Below are positions 23,587 through 35,254 of a stretch of 64,000 nucleotides of DNA, one piece after another. The stretch spans positions 682,001-746,000 of the forward strand of contig NC_046674.1 of assembly GCF_003369915.1 (NCBI RefSeq). Direction: 5' to 3'. The notes beneath the pieces were generated by a model. That model made no database searches. It was not told where the DNA came from and was given only the letters and a program-made list of their open reading frames with translations. Both the position numbers and the translations under genes were made by a program. Source of the stretch: Drosophila miranda (Eukaryota > Arthropoda > Insecta > Diptera > Drosophilidae). Numbering within the stretch: the first letter of the stretch is position 1; each line of letters starts with the position of its first letter.

Positions 23587-24710
23587 AACAATTGCTGCAA
23601 TAGAGAAACACAATCAACAATATCTCCGGAGGCGCTGCACTTTCCATTGTACGGATAGTCCCAGTCCCAGCCCCAGTCCCAGCCCCAGCCCCAGTTTCAG
23701 ACCCAGTTTCAGACCCAGCTCCAATCACAGCCAGGTGCTGCAGTGTGGTGTGGCTTGGGGCTCGGGCTCGGGCTGGGTGGAGTTGGCCTTCAGTTGGCCA
23801 CGTTTTTGTATGTGGCAGCGGCATTTGAAATTCCCACGACGATTATATCACTGAAAAGGAAACGCGTTCGCTCAGTCAGATCCTGGCACTGTTCCGGAAA
23901 CACAGAGGAAATTGCCTTGAGAAATGCATTTCTCTCATAGTTTTTGGCGTTGTTTATACATTTTATACATCTACCTATAGAGCTGGTTTTTTTTTTTTTA
24001 AATGCAGTTTGTAGAGGTTACAATATCCTACATAGATGGCATCAGTGATTTGTTATGGTTTGGTTTGGGAAAGGTTCCCGGCACCTGGGGGAGAAAAGTA
24101 TGAGAGGTTTTTAAGACCAATCCCAAATGGAAGAAATATGTAGCTTGGGAATAACCATTAAACATTAGACGAAAAGCAAATCTGTAGGTGTTAAGGCTAT
24201 TTGATTAAGTAGTTTTCCAACGATTCTAGGATTTTGGTATGTTTGACAAGGACAATCCAATGAAAAATACTCAATCTATGTATTTTTTTAAGAACTACGT
24301 TTCTTTGAAAGCAATAAGATTATACATATGTATATTATAACGTATAAATAGTTCTGAAGAACAGCTTTCTTGATGTGATTATCTTGGACTTTTTCCGACT
24401 GCTTTTCCCCCGATAAAACTGAAACTTTAACGAAAAACAACAACAACAACAACAACGAGGAAAGCATAAATTACAGATCAGATGAACAGCAATACTTGAA
24501 GTGTGTGTATTTCGCATCATGTTCGTTCATGTTTCTCTTCGCCCTTCAGACAATAAGAATGAGAACAAGAGTATGTATGCAGATGTATCGTATCCAGTCA
24601 GTCCTCGTCCTTTGTCCTATTATATTCGGTATGCAACAACAACCCTCCTCGTGCATGTGTGGCAGGGAACGGCTTGCCTTTCGTTTACATTCGCAACAAT
24701 AAACAAGCCC

Positions 24711-24766
24711 CGATGCCCGAGGCCCGAGGCCCGATGCCCGAGGCCCGATGCCCGAGGCCCGAGGGC
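24711..24766. repeat. Heptamer array of CGATGCC and CGAGGCC units
   Basis: Eight 7-bp units that alternate imperfectly between two variants differing at two positions. Confidence 0.8.
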
Positions 24767-25189
24767 AGGCAACAAACACAGACAACTAATTAAATTTTCT
24801 ATGGTATGAATGCGCTTTTGTCGCATTAACCCTGTTCTGAAGAAGTCTTATTAAGTTGCCATTAAAGAGGATTCAGCTCAGTTCAGGTAGGAAGTAGAGC
24901 GAGCAGAGCCGGGCAGAGCCGGGCAGGGCAGGGCAGGGCAGGGCAATATCTATTCCTATTCATATTCATAAGCACATTTCCACCGCCATCAATAGCTCGT
25001 AAAATGTGTGTGAAAATGGGGTGCCAAGATCCCGATGTAGATCCCGATTCCATTCTCCGTTCAGGGTGGTTGGCCCCTGCCTGCTACAGCCGCAGCCACA
25101 CCCCTCTGACCTACTCCTGTCCGACGAAGAAGCAGCAGCACACGTGTTCATCATTCTGCCTGCCTCTGTTGCCAGGCCAAGATCGAGAT

Positions 25190-25216
25190 CCCCCCCCCCC
25201 CCCCCCCCCCCCCCCC
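25190..25216. repeat. Homopolymer C27
   Basis: Twenty-seven consecutive C residues. Its length is likely to be uncertain because homopolymers are prone to sequencing error. Confidence 0.85.
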
Positions 25217-25700
25217 ACCGCTCCAACAGACCACACCACAGCACGGCACCACTCCCTCCTTGGGTCTTTGTCTAAGCTTTTGTGGTAGTTTTTGCCCAAA
25301 CGAAATGAGATCACTGTACGGCGGACGGACTGGAAAGTCGAGAGCTTGCTCAGAGCTTCGGCCAAGCCAGCCAGTCTCGTGGTCGTCATCGTTGTCGCTT
25401 GTCTTTGTCGCTTGTCGCTTGTCGCTTGCCACTGCCCGATCTCTACTCTGTTGGTCTGTCTCCTGTTGGTGAGAAACTCTTGCTGGAAGCGCCGGCTGTA
25501 CTCCACTTACTCATGCTCAAAATACCCATACCCAGACCCATATTCATATTCATACTTTGACTCTTTGCCTCGGAGTGGAGTACTAGTACTCCCCACTTCA
25601 CAGCGATATGTTCAGGCATTCATGGGTGTATAATTTATCTATCTTACTTCAGCGTTGGATCGAGCATAGAACCGTTTTAGATAATTGGCTAATTATACAT

Positions 25701-25740
25701 ACATATGTACATATGTACATATGTACATATGTACATATGT
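25701..25740. repeat. (ACATATGT)5 palindromic array
   Basis: Five perfect copies of an 8-bp palindrome, so the whole array is self-complementary and could extrude as a cruciform. Shorter copies of the same motif recur at about 22179, 22241, 24327 and 33087. Confidence 0.85.
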
Positions 25741-27511
25741 GTGTTGTGCTGCATGTGCGTTATGAAATTCATTTTTCCATATCTTCAATTTAGAAATTGA
25801 AAAATAGAAAAACATTCCGCTTTGGACACGCGAGAGGGAGAGGGTCCCAGGGGCCGGAGGCGATCAGGCTATGGGATGCGGGTTCTGCCAAGCGAAAATG
25901 TCCACAAAATGTAAATTGCTTAATTTGTGATAAACATTTATGGTGGCCCACTCCGCAGAGTCGAAGTCAGAGCCAGAGCCAGAGCCAGAGCCAGAGTCGT
26001 AGTCGGATCAGGGCCATGTGAAAAGTGCAGCACTTTCACCAGTCCTCCCCAGTCGATCCCCACTCCACATGGAAATCAAATTGAAGTGCCTTAGACATTA
26101 TCGCGTCTGCCGTATCTAGGGGTCCCCGGTACGGGTCTCTGTGCCCGAGTCCGGGTCCATATTGGGGTTGCCTCTTCCCACAGAGCCAGAGCCAGAGCCA
26201 GCCGAAATTAGATGAACAGAATAGAACAGAACGGAGATGATTATCAAGCGAAAAAAATTATGTGGAAAATTGGTTTTATTAAGATGGATAACAGAAAATT
26301 TTCATTCAATTTTTCTTCGAACGGAACCAACTCCCTTTCCTCAATAAGTTTTAAAAAGCATTTCATTGCTTGGAATAACATCTAATAGCTGTCCTTGCAT
26401 ATATCCTCCCAGCGATCGGAAGGACCTGAAGACCATATAAAAAGAATAGAATTCATTCTATACCATACCCGATTGCCATAGCTTATATGTGTGTAGATCT
26501 CCCATTCCCCTCCACCGATTCTCTCGTTAAACTGATAATGCCCGATGCCTTAATGTTCACTCCATAATGTCATATGTACTTGGATGTGAGCATACATGCA
26601 TAAATGTGTATGCTCGTATATAGAACGGAGTCTACATATACATATGTACATACATAACTGTAGCCATGACAAGCGGACACGTCCACGTCCGACGACAACG
26701 ACGGCCACAGAGACGTCGTTGAGAGACTTTTCTGTCTTTCTGTGACAGTGCAAATTATTGTCGCACACATAAAAAAAGTTCAACTAACTCATTTCCGGTT
26801 ATGTGTATGTATTTTGATTTTGTATGTGGCGAGTGTAAGTGTATATACATATGTATACATACGAGTATATGTATGGATCTGTAGTATATTTGGCCTGCCC
26901 TGCTCGTATGCCTCCGACTCCTCCTCCGCCTCCGCCAGCGACTCGGGCTCAGTCTGTATCTCGGAAAGAAGCAGCGTCCATTCATACATTTCATATATTT
27001 ATTTCATTCAGATTCAGAGGCAGGAGCATTTCATTGAGAGAGTCGATATGGCTGTAGTTGTGGCTGTGCTATGGTTGCTGCGCAAATACATTCTCAATTA
27101 GGTTGTAAATGAAACATAAAAAGCTCTAATTACGTCGCAGCGACACATAGCTCTTCCTTTTCCACTCGCACTCGCACACGCACTCATTCATACGCACAAA
27201 CGTTTCTAATTTTTCGTATTTAGTACATGCACTTCCGCTTATCACTAAAGATTTGAAAGGAATTTGGGTCACCGGCAAAACAAGCAACAACCAACAGCCA
27301 CAACAAATACAACAACAACAACGAACAAACACGCACGCATGGAAAAGATTTCTCAATGCGACAAGTGGAAATGGCAGCCTACAATTGCCTCCAGCCCCAG
27401 AGCCAAAAAGCTGACCCACTAACCGATCTTCAGTCAATTTTGAAATTCCGTTGGCCATCTTTGGGTTGGTGTCTCTGATGCGAATTAGCCAAGTCAAGAC
27501 CCCCGATAGGC

Positions 27512-27562
27512 TATCGATAGACAATGAATTTTCGTTCTGAAACTCTCGATATATTATCGATA
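27512..27562. promoter_or_regulatory. Two DRE motifs (TATCGATA)
   Basis: Perfect TATCGATA palindromes lie at 27512-27519 and 27555-27562, 43 bp apart. DREF/BEAF-32 binds this element in fly housekeeping promoters and domain boundaries. They sit about 150-190 bp upstream of the arrow-like fragment at 27,707. They could be its promoter, a promoter for a minus-strand transcript, or a boundary between the bantam domain and the Gale cluster. Confidence 0.5.
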
Positions 27563-27706
27563 TTGACAAACTGCCACCACCAATTGCGGAACAAAACAAA
27601 GTAATCTTTATATTAGAATTTGCCGAAATTTCCGGTGCCGGTGTCCGGCAAGAATATCCGGTGAAGCTCTCTCTTCTATTATAAAACGTTTCCTCTTTTA
27701 GCTTCA

Positions 27707-28525
27707 TGGGCGAATTGGCAGAAGCCTCGCAACATTGCCGCGTATGCCATGAAGGCGTCTGCTCTTCTGGACAGATGTCGACAGCCCTCAGCCCATCAAT
27801 CGAGCTCGATGGCAGTGAGTGTGTGGAGCTGGCCTACAATCTGAAAGGAGTCGCGGCGCTGGCCCTGGACCAACAGTCCGATATGATCTACTATGCCATG
27901 GCAAGCGAATCGATGTAATAGACATCAATGGAAAGAACAAGTAAGCAATGAATATGAGTATCCTCTGGACACATGTGTAATCCCCTGTTCCCTCTCCACA
28001 GGAAAACCCTTGTTTCCATGCACATCTCGCAGGTGATCAACATTGGCGCCTTGGCCGGATTTGTGTACTGGCTGGACGACGATAAGACCGGAGCGGAGCG
28101 GATCACTGTCAACGGAGATCGTCGTTCCGCGAAGCTGCAGCTTCTGTCGCAGTTCACCGGCATCCAAGCGAAGTGCTTGTTGTTTCCACATCTGCATAGC
28201 CAGCGGGGTGTGACACGCAGTACTCACGACGTCTGCTCGTGCCCCAAGCATCTGATGCTACTACGGCGTGTGTCCGGATAATTTTAAGTGGCGATAATAG
28301 TGACATAAGCAACGACTGTATATCCGTCTCCTGCCACTGTGACGAAAGGACTGCGAGGGCAGCGAGAAGGCTCTGGTCTGCGATGGTTGCCGACTGCTGC
28401 AATCGGCCAGGAGACTTTCAGTGTCACATCAACAAGGTGAGTGGAAAGACACGATATCTGCCCAAATTCTTAAACTAACAATATCCTACTACACCTTCTA
28501 CTACTCCACAGCTTTGCATATCGAC
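27707..28525 (+). pseudogene. Partial, frameshifted copy of an arrow (LRP5/6)-like gene
   Basis: Pieces in different frames resemble the extracellular part of the Wnt co-receptor arrow/LRP5/6. In order they are: a last-propeller segment (27707-27917, with VAALALDQQSDMIYYAM), its continuation KRIDVIDINGKNK after a one-base frameshift near 27902, then NIGALAGFVYWLDDDK (28003-28170), an EGF-like piece (CSCPKHLMLL, about 28233-28260) and LDL-receptor class A pieces (DCCNRPGDFQC, about 28390-28430). In-frame stops occur after FKWR (about 28290). Two intron-like gaps survive with GT...AG ends: 27942-28001 and 28437-28511. That argues for copying of genomic DNA rather than retroposition. The family assignment is from memory of arrow motifs. 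The breaks are seen directly. It could not make a functional receptor. Confidence 0.6.
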
Positions 28526-28990
28526 CAAGCAGATCAATGAGATGTATCAAGTCAGCCCAAGCCCAAAACTGTTAATCTCGTTGATGACAGTCCACCATTG
28601 AGTCCCATCCCAACGCAGACTCCGCTCAATGATGCGACCAATGATCTGTCTAGGCCCATCTTTAATGCCGGGCCGTCGTCTTTGAGTGCCAAGCCGAGTC
28701 AAAATTTTCCAAAAAAGCCTGCGAAACCGTTGCCAAAGTTTCTCTTTGATGATGATCTGGAAGATGACTGTCTAAGCTGGTTTTCGTCCAAGCCAAAGCC
28801 ACCAGAACAAAAACCTAAATCCTCCCTATTCGATGACGATGGTTTGGATTTAGATGATAAATTTGTCAAGGTATCTTCATATAAAATAAACGAAATAGGG
28901 TATACAATGGCCATACTCCGGTTGACAAGCCACAAGTCTTCAAATACCAGCAACATTGACGTGACAACACTGCGACTGTTTTTTTGTTAA
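28526..28990 (+). pseudogene. FAM21/WASHC2-like acidic segment fused to the arrow-like fragment
   Basis: An open frame from about 28554 to the TAA at 28988 encodes a proline/lysine-rich linker with repeated acidic-phenylalanine motifs (LFDDDLEDD, SLFDDDGLDLDD). These resemble the LFa motifs in the long tail of the WASH-complex subunit FAM21. The similarity ends near 28870, where AAG/GTATCT looks like an old splice donor. The reading then continues through unrelated sequence to the stop. No start codon or upstream FAM21 domain is present, and the arrow-like copy abuts it. It is either a pseudogene piece joined by duplication or the 3' exon of a young chimeric gene. The frame itself is unbroken. 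Confidence 0.45.
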
Positions 28991-29361
28991 ACTTTTTTGT
29001 TTAAGCCTTGTTTTATTAAAAATACAATAAATGGGAATACTAAAAAGTAGTTACCTTGTAGTAGTTAAAATGTATTCATCAATAGGATAAAACTATGTGG
29101 GCAGGGCTGAAGGTTTTAGTTAGCCAGCATTATTGAACGGAATATTAAAATTGAGCAATAGAAACTAATACTCTAAAAGGTTTTTATGTTCGACCTTTTT
29201 CGCTAAACCCTTTTTTTTAGACAAAATCCAATAAATGACAGTATTTAAAATAAACCAATCAAGTAGGAAATAGGTTCATTAATTGGATAAAATTATGTGT
29301 GCAGAGCTGAGATTTCTAGTTAATTAGCATTATCCAACGGAATATCAAAATCGAGGAATAT
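28991..29361. repeat. Diverged tandem duplication, about 200-bp period
   Basis: Copy 1 (about 28991-29161) and copy 2 (about 29194-29361) align with an offset of about 201 bp. They share CAATAAATG, GGATAAAA-TATGTG-GCAG-GCTGA and AACGGAATAT-AAAAT-GAG-AATA blocks with scattered substitutions. Each copy carries an AATAAA. It is AT-rich and noncoding, just 3' of the pseudogene. Confidence 0.75.
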
Positions 29362-29921
29362 GGTTTCCAATCCCAATTAACCCATTGTATGCCAAGGCGT
29401 TTTTTTTAATATTCCACCGAAAATAATGAAAATATAATAATTTTAGCGCAGTTCAGGTGAAAGATATCGTGTTTTTTTTTAAGTTCAGGGGAAATATGGC
29501 ATGGATCTACAAGAAGAAGTCACAATCAGTAATATTTGCAGCCATTTACCTCAAGTCGTTGAACTGTTTAAATAGAGGGGGGTTAAGTGGGCTAAGTTCG
29601 ATTTCTTATCCATATACGAGACGCTATATTGTTGTCGGACGGACGAACAGCTGCTGCCCCCTATTATTGCTGCCGGGATTTGGGCGCTTAAATGTTGCAT
29701 AAATGATTGTCAATGGTTGAAAAGGTCACTAATAGCCCGAAAACGATGCACCCACAACGCCCTAAATGCATGTCCATAGAAACAGCTTGCAGCTCTGACG
29801 TACGGCCGAGTTGACATTGGTAATCAGACGACATTGAGGCTGATAAGAGGAGTTCCAACGCTACGCTGGGCAGAACTGAGAGAACAAGCTAAATACTCGT
29901 CTACTCGCGAAACATCTGAAA
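29362..29921. other. Intergenic DNA upstream of Gale
   Basis: No gene is seen. A short frame at 29457-29702 lacks any recognisable feature. GAACAGCTGCTG near 29645 contains an E-box. Confidence 0.5.
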
Positions 29922-29957
29922 TCATTCACTCGACAGCCGCCCAGCAAAACAGACGTA
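29922..29957 (+). promoter_or_regulatory. Gale core promoter: Inr plus DPE
   Basis: TCATTC at 29922-29927 fits the initiator, with +1 at A29924. AGACGT begins at 29951, exactly +28, and fits the DPE RGWYVT. No TATA box is visible. This gives a 382-nt untranslated first exon ending at the donor at 30305/30306. Confidence 0.6.
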
Positions 29958-30305
29958 CCAAATCGGCAAGTGTGAAACGCATATGAATGAATGAACGCAA
30001 AGCGAGCGGAGCGGAGCGACGAGACGAGACGACAAGTGCAGGAAACGGGTTAACACACACCACAAAAGTAGAAGAAGAAGCTCTCTCGGACAAACAGCGG
30101 TCAGCGATCTTTTGGCCATAAGCAGCAGACAGCAGCATCTTCTGCAGTGCGTGCGCGTGTGCGTACGCGTGTGTGAACATAACTTACGATTCACTCGGTG
30201 ATTCAAGGCCAGCGGTCACTCAGAGGAGGCGGAGCAGCATCAGCAGCTACTTAACTTTGACATCGGCAGCAGCAGCAGTGGAAGATATTTACCTGTCAGG
30301 TACAG
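29924..30305 (+). other. Gale untranslated exon 1
   Basis: It runs from the predicted start to the donor ACAG/GTGAGT, with GT at 30306-30307. The intron ends at CGTCCAG (30471-30477), one base before the start codon. The exon is purine-rich with GAGACGAGAC and GAAGAAGAAG tracts. Its 5' end rests on the Inr/DPE prediction. Confidence 0.5.
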
Positions 30306-30478
30306 GTGAGTGCCAACACACAGACACACGTCGGCAAGCACCGTTAGCCCAGTTATTGGCAGCGGAGCATTGTTTTCGCACGCCGCTTGGTTCTTGGGAT
30401 GGCGCGTATAGAATCTTTTGGTGACGTCAATAAGAATTTCGCTTGCGTTGGCCTAATTTTCACTTTTTCTCGTCCAGA

Positions 30479-32031
<1,553 letters not shown>

Positions 32032-33268
32032 CTCCGATGGGAATGACAGGACTCTAGTTTGATCTTGCCTCTGTTCGTGTGCCTCTCCCTATGTTCTACC
32101 CGTGCAAGTTCCTCCCTCGCTCGCATATATATACATATTCCAAAACATGATTTATTGTATTAACTTAGGTAGCAAATGTCCTTGCAACTAGTTTTGTATA
32201 TTTCGTTTCCAAATTTCAAGTGAAACCCGCTTGTCTAAAAAGTAGCCCCGATACTACCTGATGTATGTATGTAGTCTGGTTATGTAAATCCAAAGTACGT
32301 TGTAATTAAAGCAGGCTCCTCGCTGTCGTCGTGTAATATTCCACTAATTTTCCACTCGGTTTTTATAGCTGGCGCTGGCTGGCATCATTAGTAGAGCCGG
32401 GGCGGATAATTGCCCATTGACAGGGCACCAACATATAATTAAGGTCAAACCCAAGGACAAAGTGTAGTGCGGTGGTCAAAGATTCCTAGCATCAAGATTT
32501 ACATAAATAATCGACGATCAGTTAGACAATTCCTTGCAAACATTTATTCAAATGCAATTTAACATTAAAAAACTCAATTGTAAAACTTAAGTTATGGTAT
32601 GTATATTTTGTATACACACATCTCTGCACAGTTAACGGGCATTTATCACAAGTATGTACTATGTATTTATGTATGTATGTTTCAACAACTTTGCATTAGT
32701 TATTTGCTTTGTTTCGCGCTTGAGTTTCGTTTCAGTTTTTGGAATGGTGCTGTGGTAGCGATAGCGCCTGTTGCTACGCACATTTATAAAAGTACAAAAT
32801 TGTTTATATCAAATCTGATGGTGGCATGTCTACGAGTATGTTTATGTTCACGCTTCTGTTTGTTTGTATTCGGTATTTGGCGATGTGTTCTTTACACTGG
32901 GATATATTGGCAATTCGATCAGCAACTGATGAGCAGCACAAATCACATAACAACCCAGGCATGCGGCTACATAAACCAAGGCAAGGCAAAGAAATTGAAT
33001 TTACCAAGAAGCATTACTACTTGCTACAATTACGGTTGGCTATACATAGTATGTATGTATGTTTGTGCGATATGCATAGGGTATGTATACATACATATGT
33101 ACATACATACGTGGATAGGGTGATAGTATATATTTAGTGTATATCTAAGTATTCGGATAGTTTCCAAAGAGCGTAGAGATCCTTAGCACAGAGTGGCAGT
33201 GAAGTAGATAGTTTATATGCCGCTTAAATACTGCTGCTTACATTAGAGGCCCGGCTCCATGTTTTCAT
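32032..33268. other. Convergent 3' region between Gale and the PDZ gene
   Basis: No coding sequence is recognised. Gale's 3' UTR probably ends near 32330. TTTATT at 32543-32548 (AATAAA on the minus strand) could end a long 3' UTR of the PDZ gene. ATGTATGT-type repeats occur at about 32655-32680 and 33050-33110. Confidence 0.45.
32305..32310 (+). terminator. Probable Gale poly(A) signal (ATTAAA)
   Basis: The variant hexamer ATTAAA lies 274 bp past the stop codon. It is the best signal before the convergent gene's 3' region. Confidence 0.4.
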
Positions 33269-33875
33269 TTATGTGGAGGTGACGCCCTTGCGGGCCACCA
33301 GCATGTTAAGGATTGGGTTTTTCCGAATGTAGCTGACGGCCTTTTTATGTGTGACCATTGTGAAGTCGTAGCCATTGCACTGGAGTATTTTGTCGTGGAT
33401 GCGCAGTCCTGCCCGTGCCGCAGGACTTCCCTCATGCACCTCTGTGACGTATATGCCCTGTGAATACAGACAATTGGAATATTTTCGAACAGGTACATTT
33501 CCTGGTTTTCTAGCTCACGTAGTCCGTATAGCCCTGTGGGCTCTTCTTATAGTCCTGATCGATGCCGCCACCGATTTTGAATCCGCACTTGAGTATCTCG
33601 CGCCCCTCCTGATCATAGTCCTTCTCCTTGTGCAGCGTTATGGGAATCTAGACGGGAAGTGCATAACATTACAATCTCTTCATCAAATATGAAAGTTTGG
33701 CTTTTTCTCCAGCGACCTAATTTCACCAATACACACGACCGCAAACTCTGCACATACACAACAAACACATACGCATATACGGGAAGAGTGATTTGATAAT
33801 CTCATTCTACGGACAACTTACGCTCAAACACTCCATAGCAGTGCCTGCCTGATGCTGAAATGCCATTTTCGCCAT
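33269..33875 (-). CDS. TIP-1/TAX1BP3-like single-PDZ protein
   Basis: Three exons on the minus strand, 33822-33875, 33519-33647 and 33269-33457, give 123 residues. Human TAX1BP3 (TIP-1) has 124. All junctions are phase 0 with GT...AG ends (donors GTAAGT and GTGAGC). The protein is essentially one PDZ domain. The carboxylate-binding loop is CGFKIGGG (residues 39-46), followed by IDQD, GIYVTEV (62-68), GSPAARAGL and the helix-B MVTH with His98. This fits a class I C-terminal ligand pocket. TIP-1 proteins act as small soluble scaffolds that compete with larger PDZ proteins and bind partners such as beta-catenin and Rho effectors. The role in flies is inferred. The first ATG is at 33875, with a second Met in frame at 33866. 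It is convergent with Gale and 231 bp downstream of MED30. Confidence 0.85.
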
Positions 33876-34057
33876 GATTGCTGTTGTTTCGGTTTGATTT
33901 GATTGCAATTAAATGCTAACAGGTAATTATTTTCAGCACAAAATAGTCGCTCTCGCCCACAACAAAATCTTCTTCTTCTCTGCTGCTAGAGGAAGTGTTG
34001 AAAAACGTCATGAATTGCACAGAAAACATCTGTGGCGGGTTTCATCTGAATTTGAGT

Positions 34058-34063
34058 TTTATT
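34058..34063 (-). terminator. MED30 poly(A) signal (AATAAA on minus strand)
   Basis: TTTATT on the plus strand, 44 bp beyond the MED30 stop codon. The transcript would end about 160 bp before the next minus-strand start codon. Confidence 0.6.
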
Positions 34064-34106
34064 CAGAATAGAATGCATGGAATTAAACAATTAGGATATC
34101 TAAAAT

Positions 34107-35072
34107 CTAGGATCGGCGCATCGCCAGCATTGTGTTAATCTCCCAGATTATGATGCGGGTTCTGTCAATTATCTCGCGCAGCTGTCGGTTTTTCAGTTTC
34201 ACAGTCTCGATGTACTCGTGATTCTCCTGCAGTACCTTGCGGTATTCGTCGCACTGGGAAGTCTCAATCCTTGGCTCCGGCTCGTCCTTGTATGGAATGA
34301 GACTCTCGGCATTCATGTAGTCCATGACGGCATCGTTGCACTTGTCGTAGATGATGCGCACCCGCTTGAAGAGCAAACGGATCGTGCGGAAGTATTCCTG
34401 CACCTTCTTCTCCGTGTTATTGTCTCGATGCGAGGTGGGCTGTATGTTCTTTAGGGCTGAGAACACCTCCTGGAAGCGCGATGCAATGTCCTGCACTGTC
34501 TCCTGGCCCAGCCGTGATAGCTGCACTATGTTGATCTCTTTGTGTGGATTTGGCTGCGAAATGGCCAGCATATTGTTGCCGACACCTCCAGCGCCGGGGG
34601 CTCCACCTGTTCCAACATTGTGTTGTTGTTGTTGTTGCTGAAGATTTGATTGCTGCTGTTGTTGTTGTACCTGCTGCTGTTGCTGTTGTTGAGGACCCGA
34701 GCTGCCGCCCATACCTAAACCTTGCTGTGGGCCCATCATTTGCTGTTGCATGGCCTGTTGCGGAGGCATGGACATGGGGACGCCTTGCATCATCTGCTGC
34801 TGCTGCTGCATTTGGTGCTGCGGAGACATGCCTGGCATAAGCCCGGTCGGACCAACGGCGTTGGGGTTCATTTGCATACCGCCCGGTCCTCCCATCATGT
34901 TCATTTGCTGCTGTTGTTGTTGCTGCTGCGGCGTCATATGCATTTGAGGCATGTTGCCGTGTTGCATGCCACCTCCGCCTTGCATGAATCCGCCCATGGG
35001 CATCATGTTTGGTGCTCCTCCACCGCCGCCTGCAGGTCCCTGGTTGCCCTGATTTTGTCCGTATTTCCACAT
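34107..35072 (-). CDS. MED30: Mediator complex subunit 30
   Basis: An intronless frame of 321 residues starting MWKYGQNQGNQGP at the ATG at 35072. The upstream in-frame codons to 35090 include TTG but no ATG. Residues 1-174 are low complexity, rich in Gln, Met, Gly and Pro, with several polyglutamine runs. Residues 175-321 are the conserved MED30 region: NPHKEINIVQLSRLGQETVQ, then YFRTIRLLFKRVRIIYDKC, ending IIIWEINTMLAMRRS. It forms helical and coiled-coil segments that sit in the Mediator head module. Mediator links activators to RNA polymerase II in the nucleus. The gene shares a 182-bp divergent promoter with Rev1. The polyglutamine runs are typical of fly MED30 and likely vary in length between alleles. 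Confidence 0.96.
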   Translation of the reverse strand: MWKYGQNQGNQGPAGGGGGAPNMMPMGGFMQGGGGMQHGNMPQMHMTPQQQQQQQQMNMMGGPGGMQMNPNAVGPTGLMPGMSPQHQMQQQQQMMQGVPMSMPPQQAMQQQMMGPQQGLGMGGSSGPQQQQQQQVQQQQQQSNLQQQQQQHNVGTGGAPGAGGVGNNMLAISQPNPHKEINIVQLSRLGQETVQDIASRFQEVFSALKNIQPTSHRDNNTEKKVQEYFRTIRLLFKRVRIIYDKCNDAVMDYMNAESLIPYKDEPEPRIETSQCDEYRKVLQENHEYIETVKLKNRQLREIIDRTRIIIWEINTMLAMRRS

Positions 35073-35254
35073 TACTTTCCGCAGTATCAACTATAAACAA
35101 TTTGCAAATGGCAACAATCTGGCCTTTCACAGCACTGCGACATCGGCGGAGTTGCCAGACCAATTTGCAACAGTGCTGTAAATCGGTCATGTTACTTAAA
35201 ATCAGGTGAACAAATATTTATGAGCCGGCTTTCAAGATTTCTGAAAGTTTTGCT
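35073..35254. promoter_or_regulatory. Divergent MED30/Rev1 promoter
   Basis: Only 182 bp separate the two start codons, so both 5' UTRs and promoters lie here. CAGCACTG (35130-35137) and its complement CAGTGCTG (35171-35178) form an inverted pair. The second, read on the minus strand, fits the fly core-promoter motif 7 (KNNCAKCNCTRNY) of housekeeping genes. No TATA or DPE arrangement is evident. Confidence 0.5.

Larger units (their letters stand above)
21307..27500. other. Noncoding region between bantam and the arrow-like pseudogene
   Basis: No protein gene is recognised. Contents include a GGAATG repeat (about 22320-22350), an AGCTCC repeat (23548-23586), a CGATGCC/CGAGGCC heptamer array (24711-24766), C27 (25190-25216) and a palindromic ACATATGT array (25701-25740). 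Many isolated ACATATGTAC copies occur, and CCAGAG units lie at about 25971-25998. The rest is AT-rich unique DNA. It may include the 3' part of the bantam primary transcript. Confidence 0.5.

Noticed and set aside
23124..23854. Several overlapping long frames on both strands
   Set aside because: All are produced by the AGCTCC and CCAGTC hexamer repeats, which lack stops in several frames.
35073..35090. MED30 start at 35090
   Set aside because: That codon is TTG. The ATG at 35072 gives the conserved MWKYGQ start.
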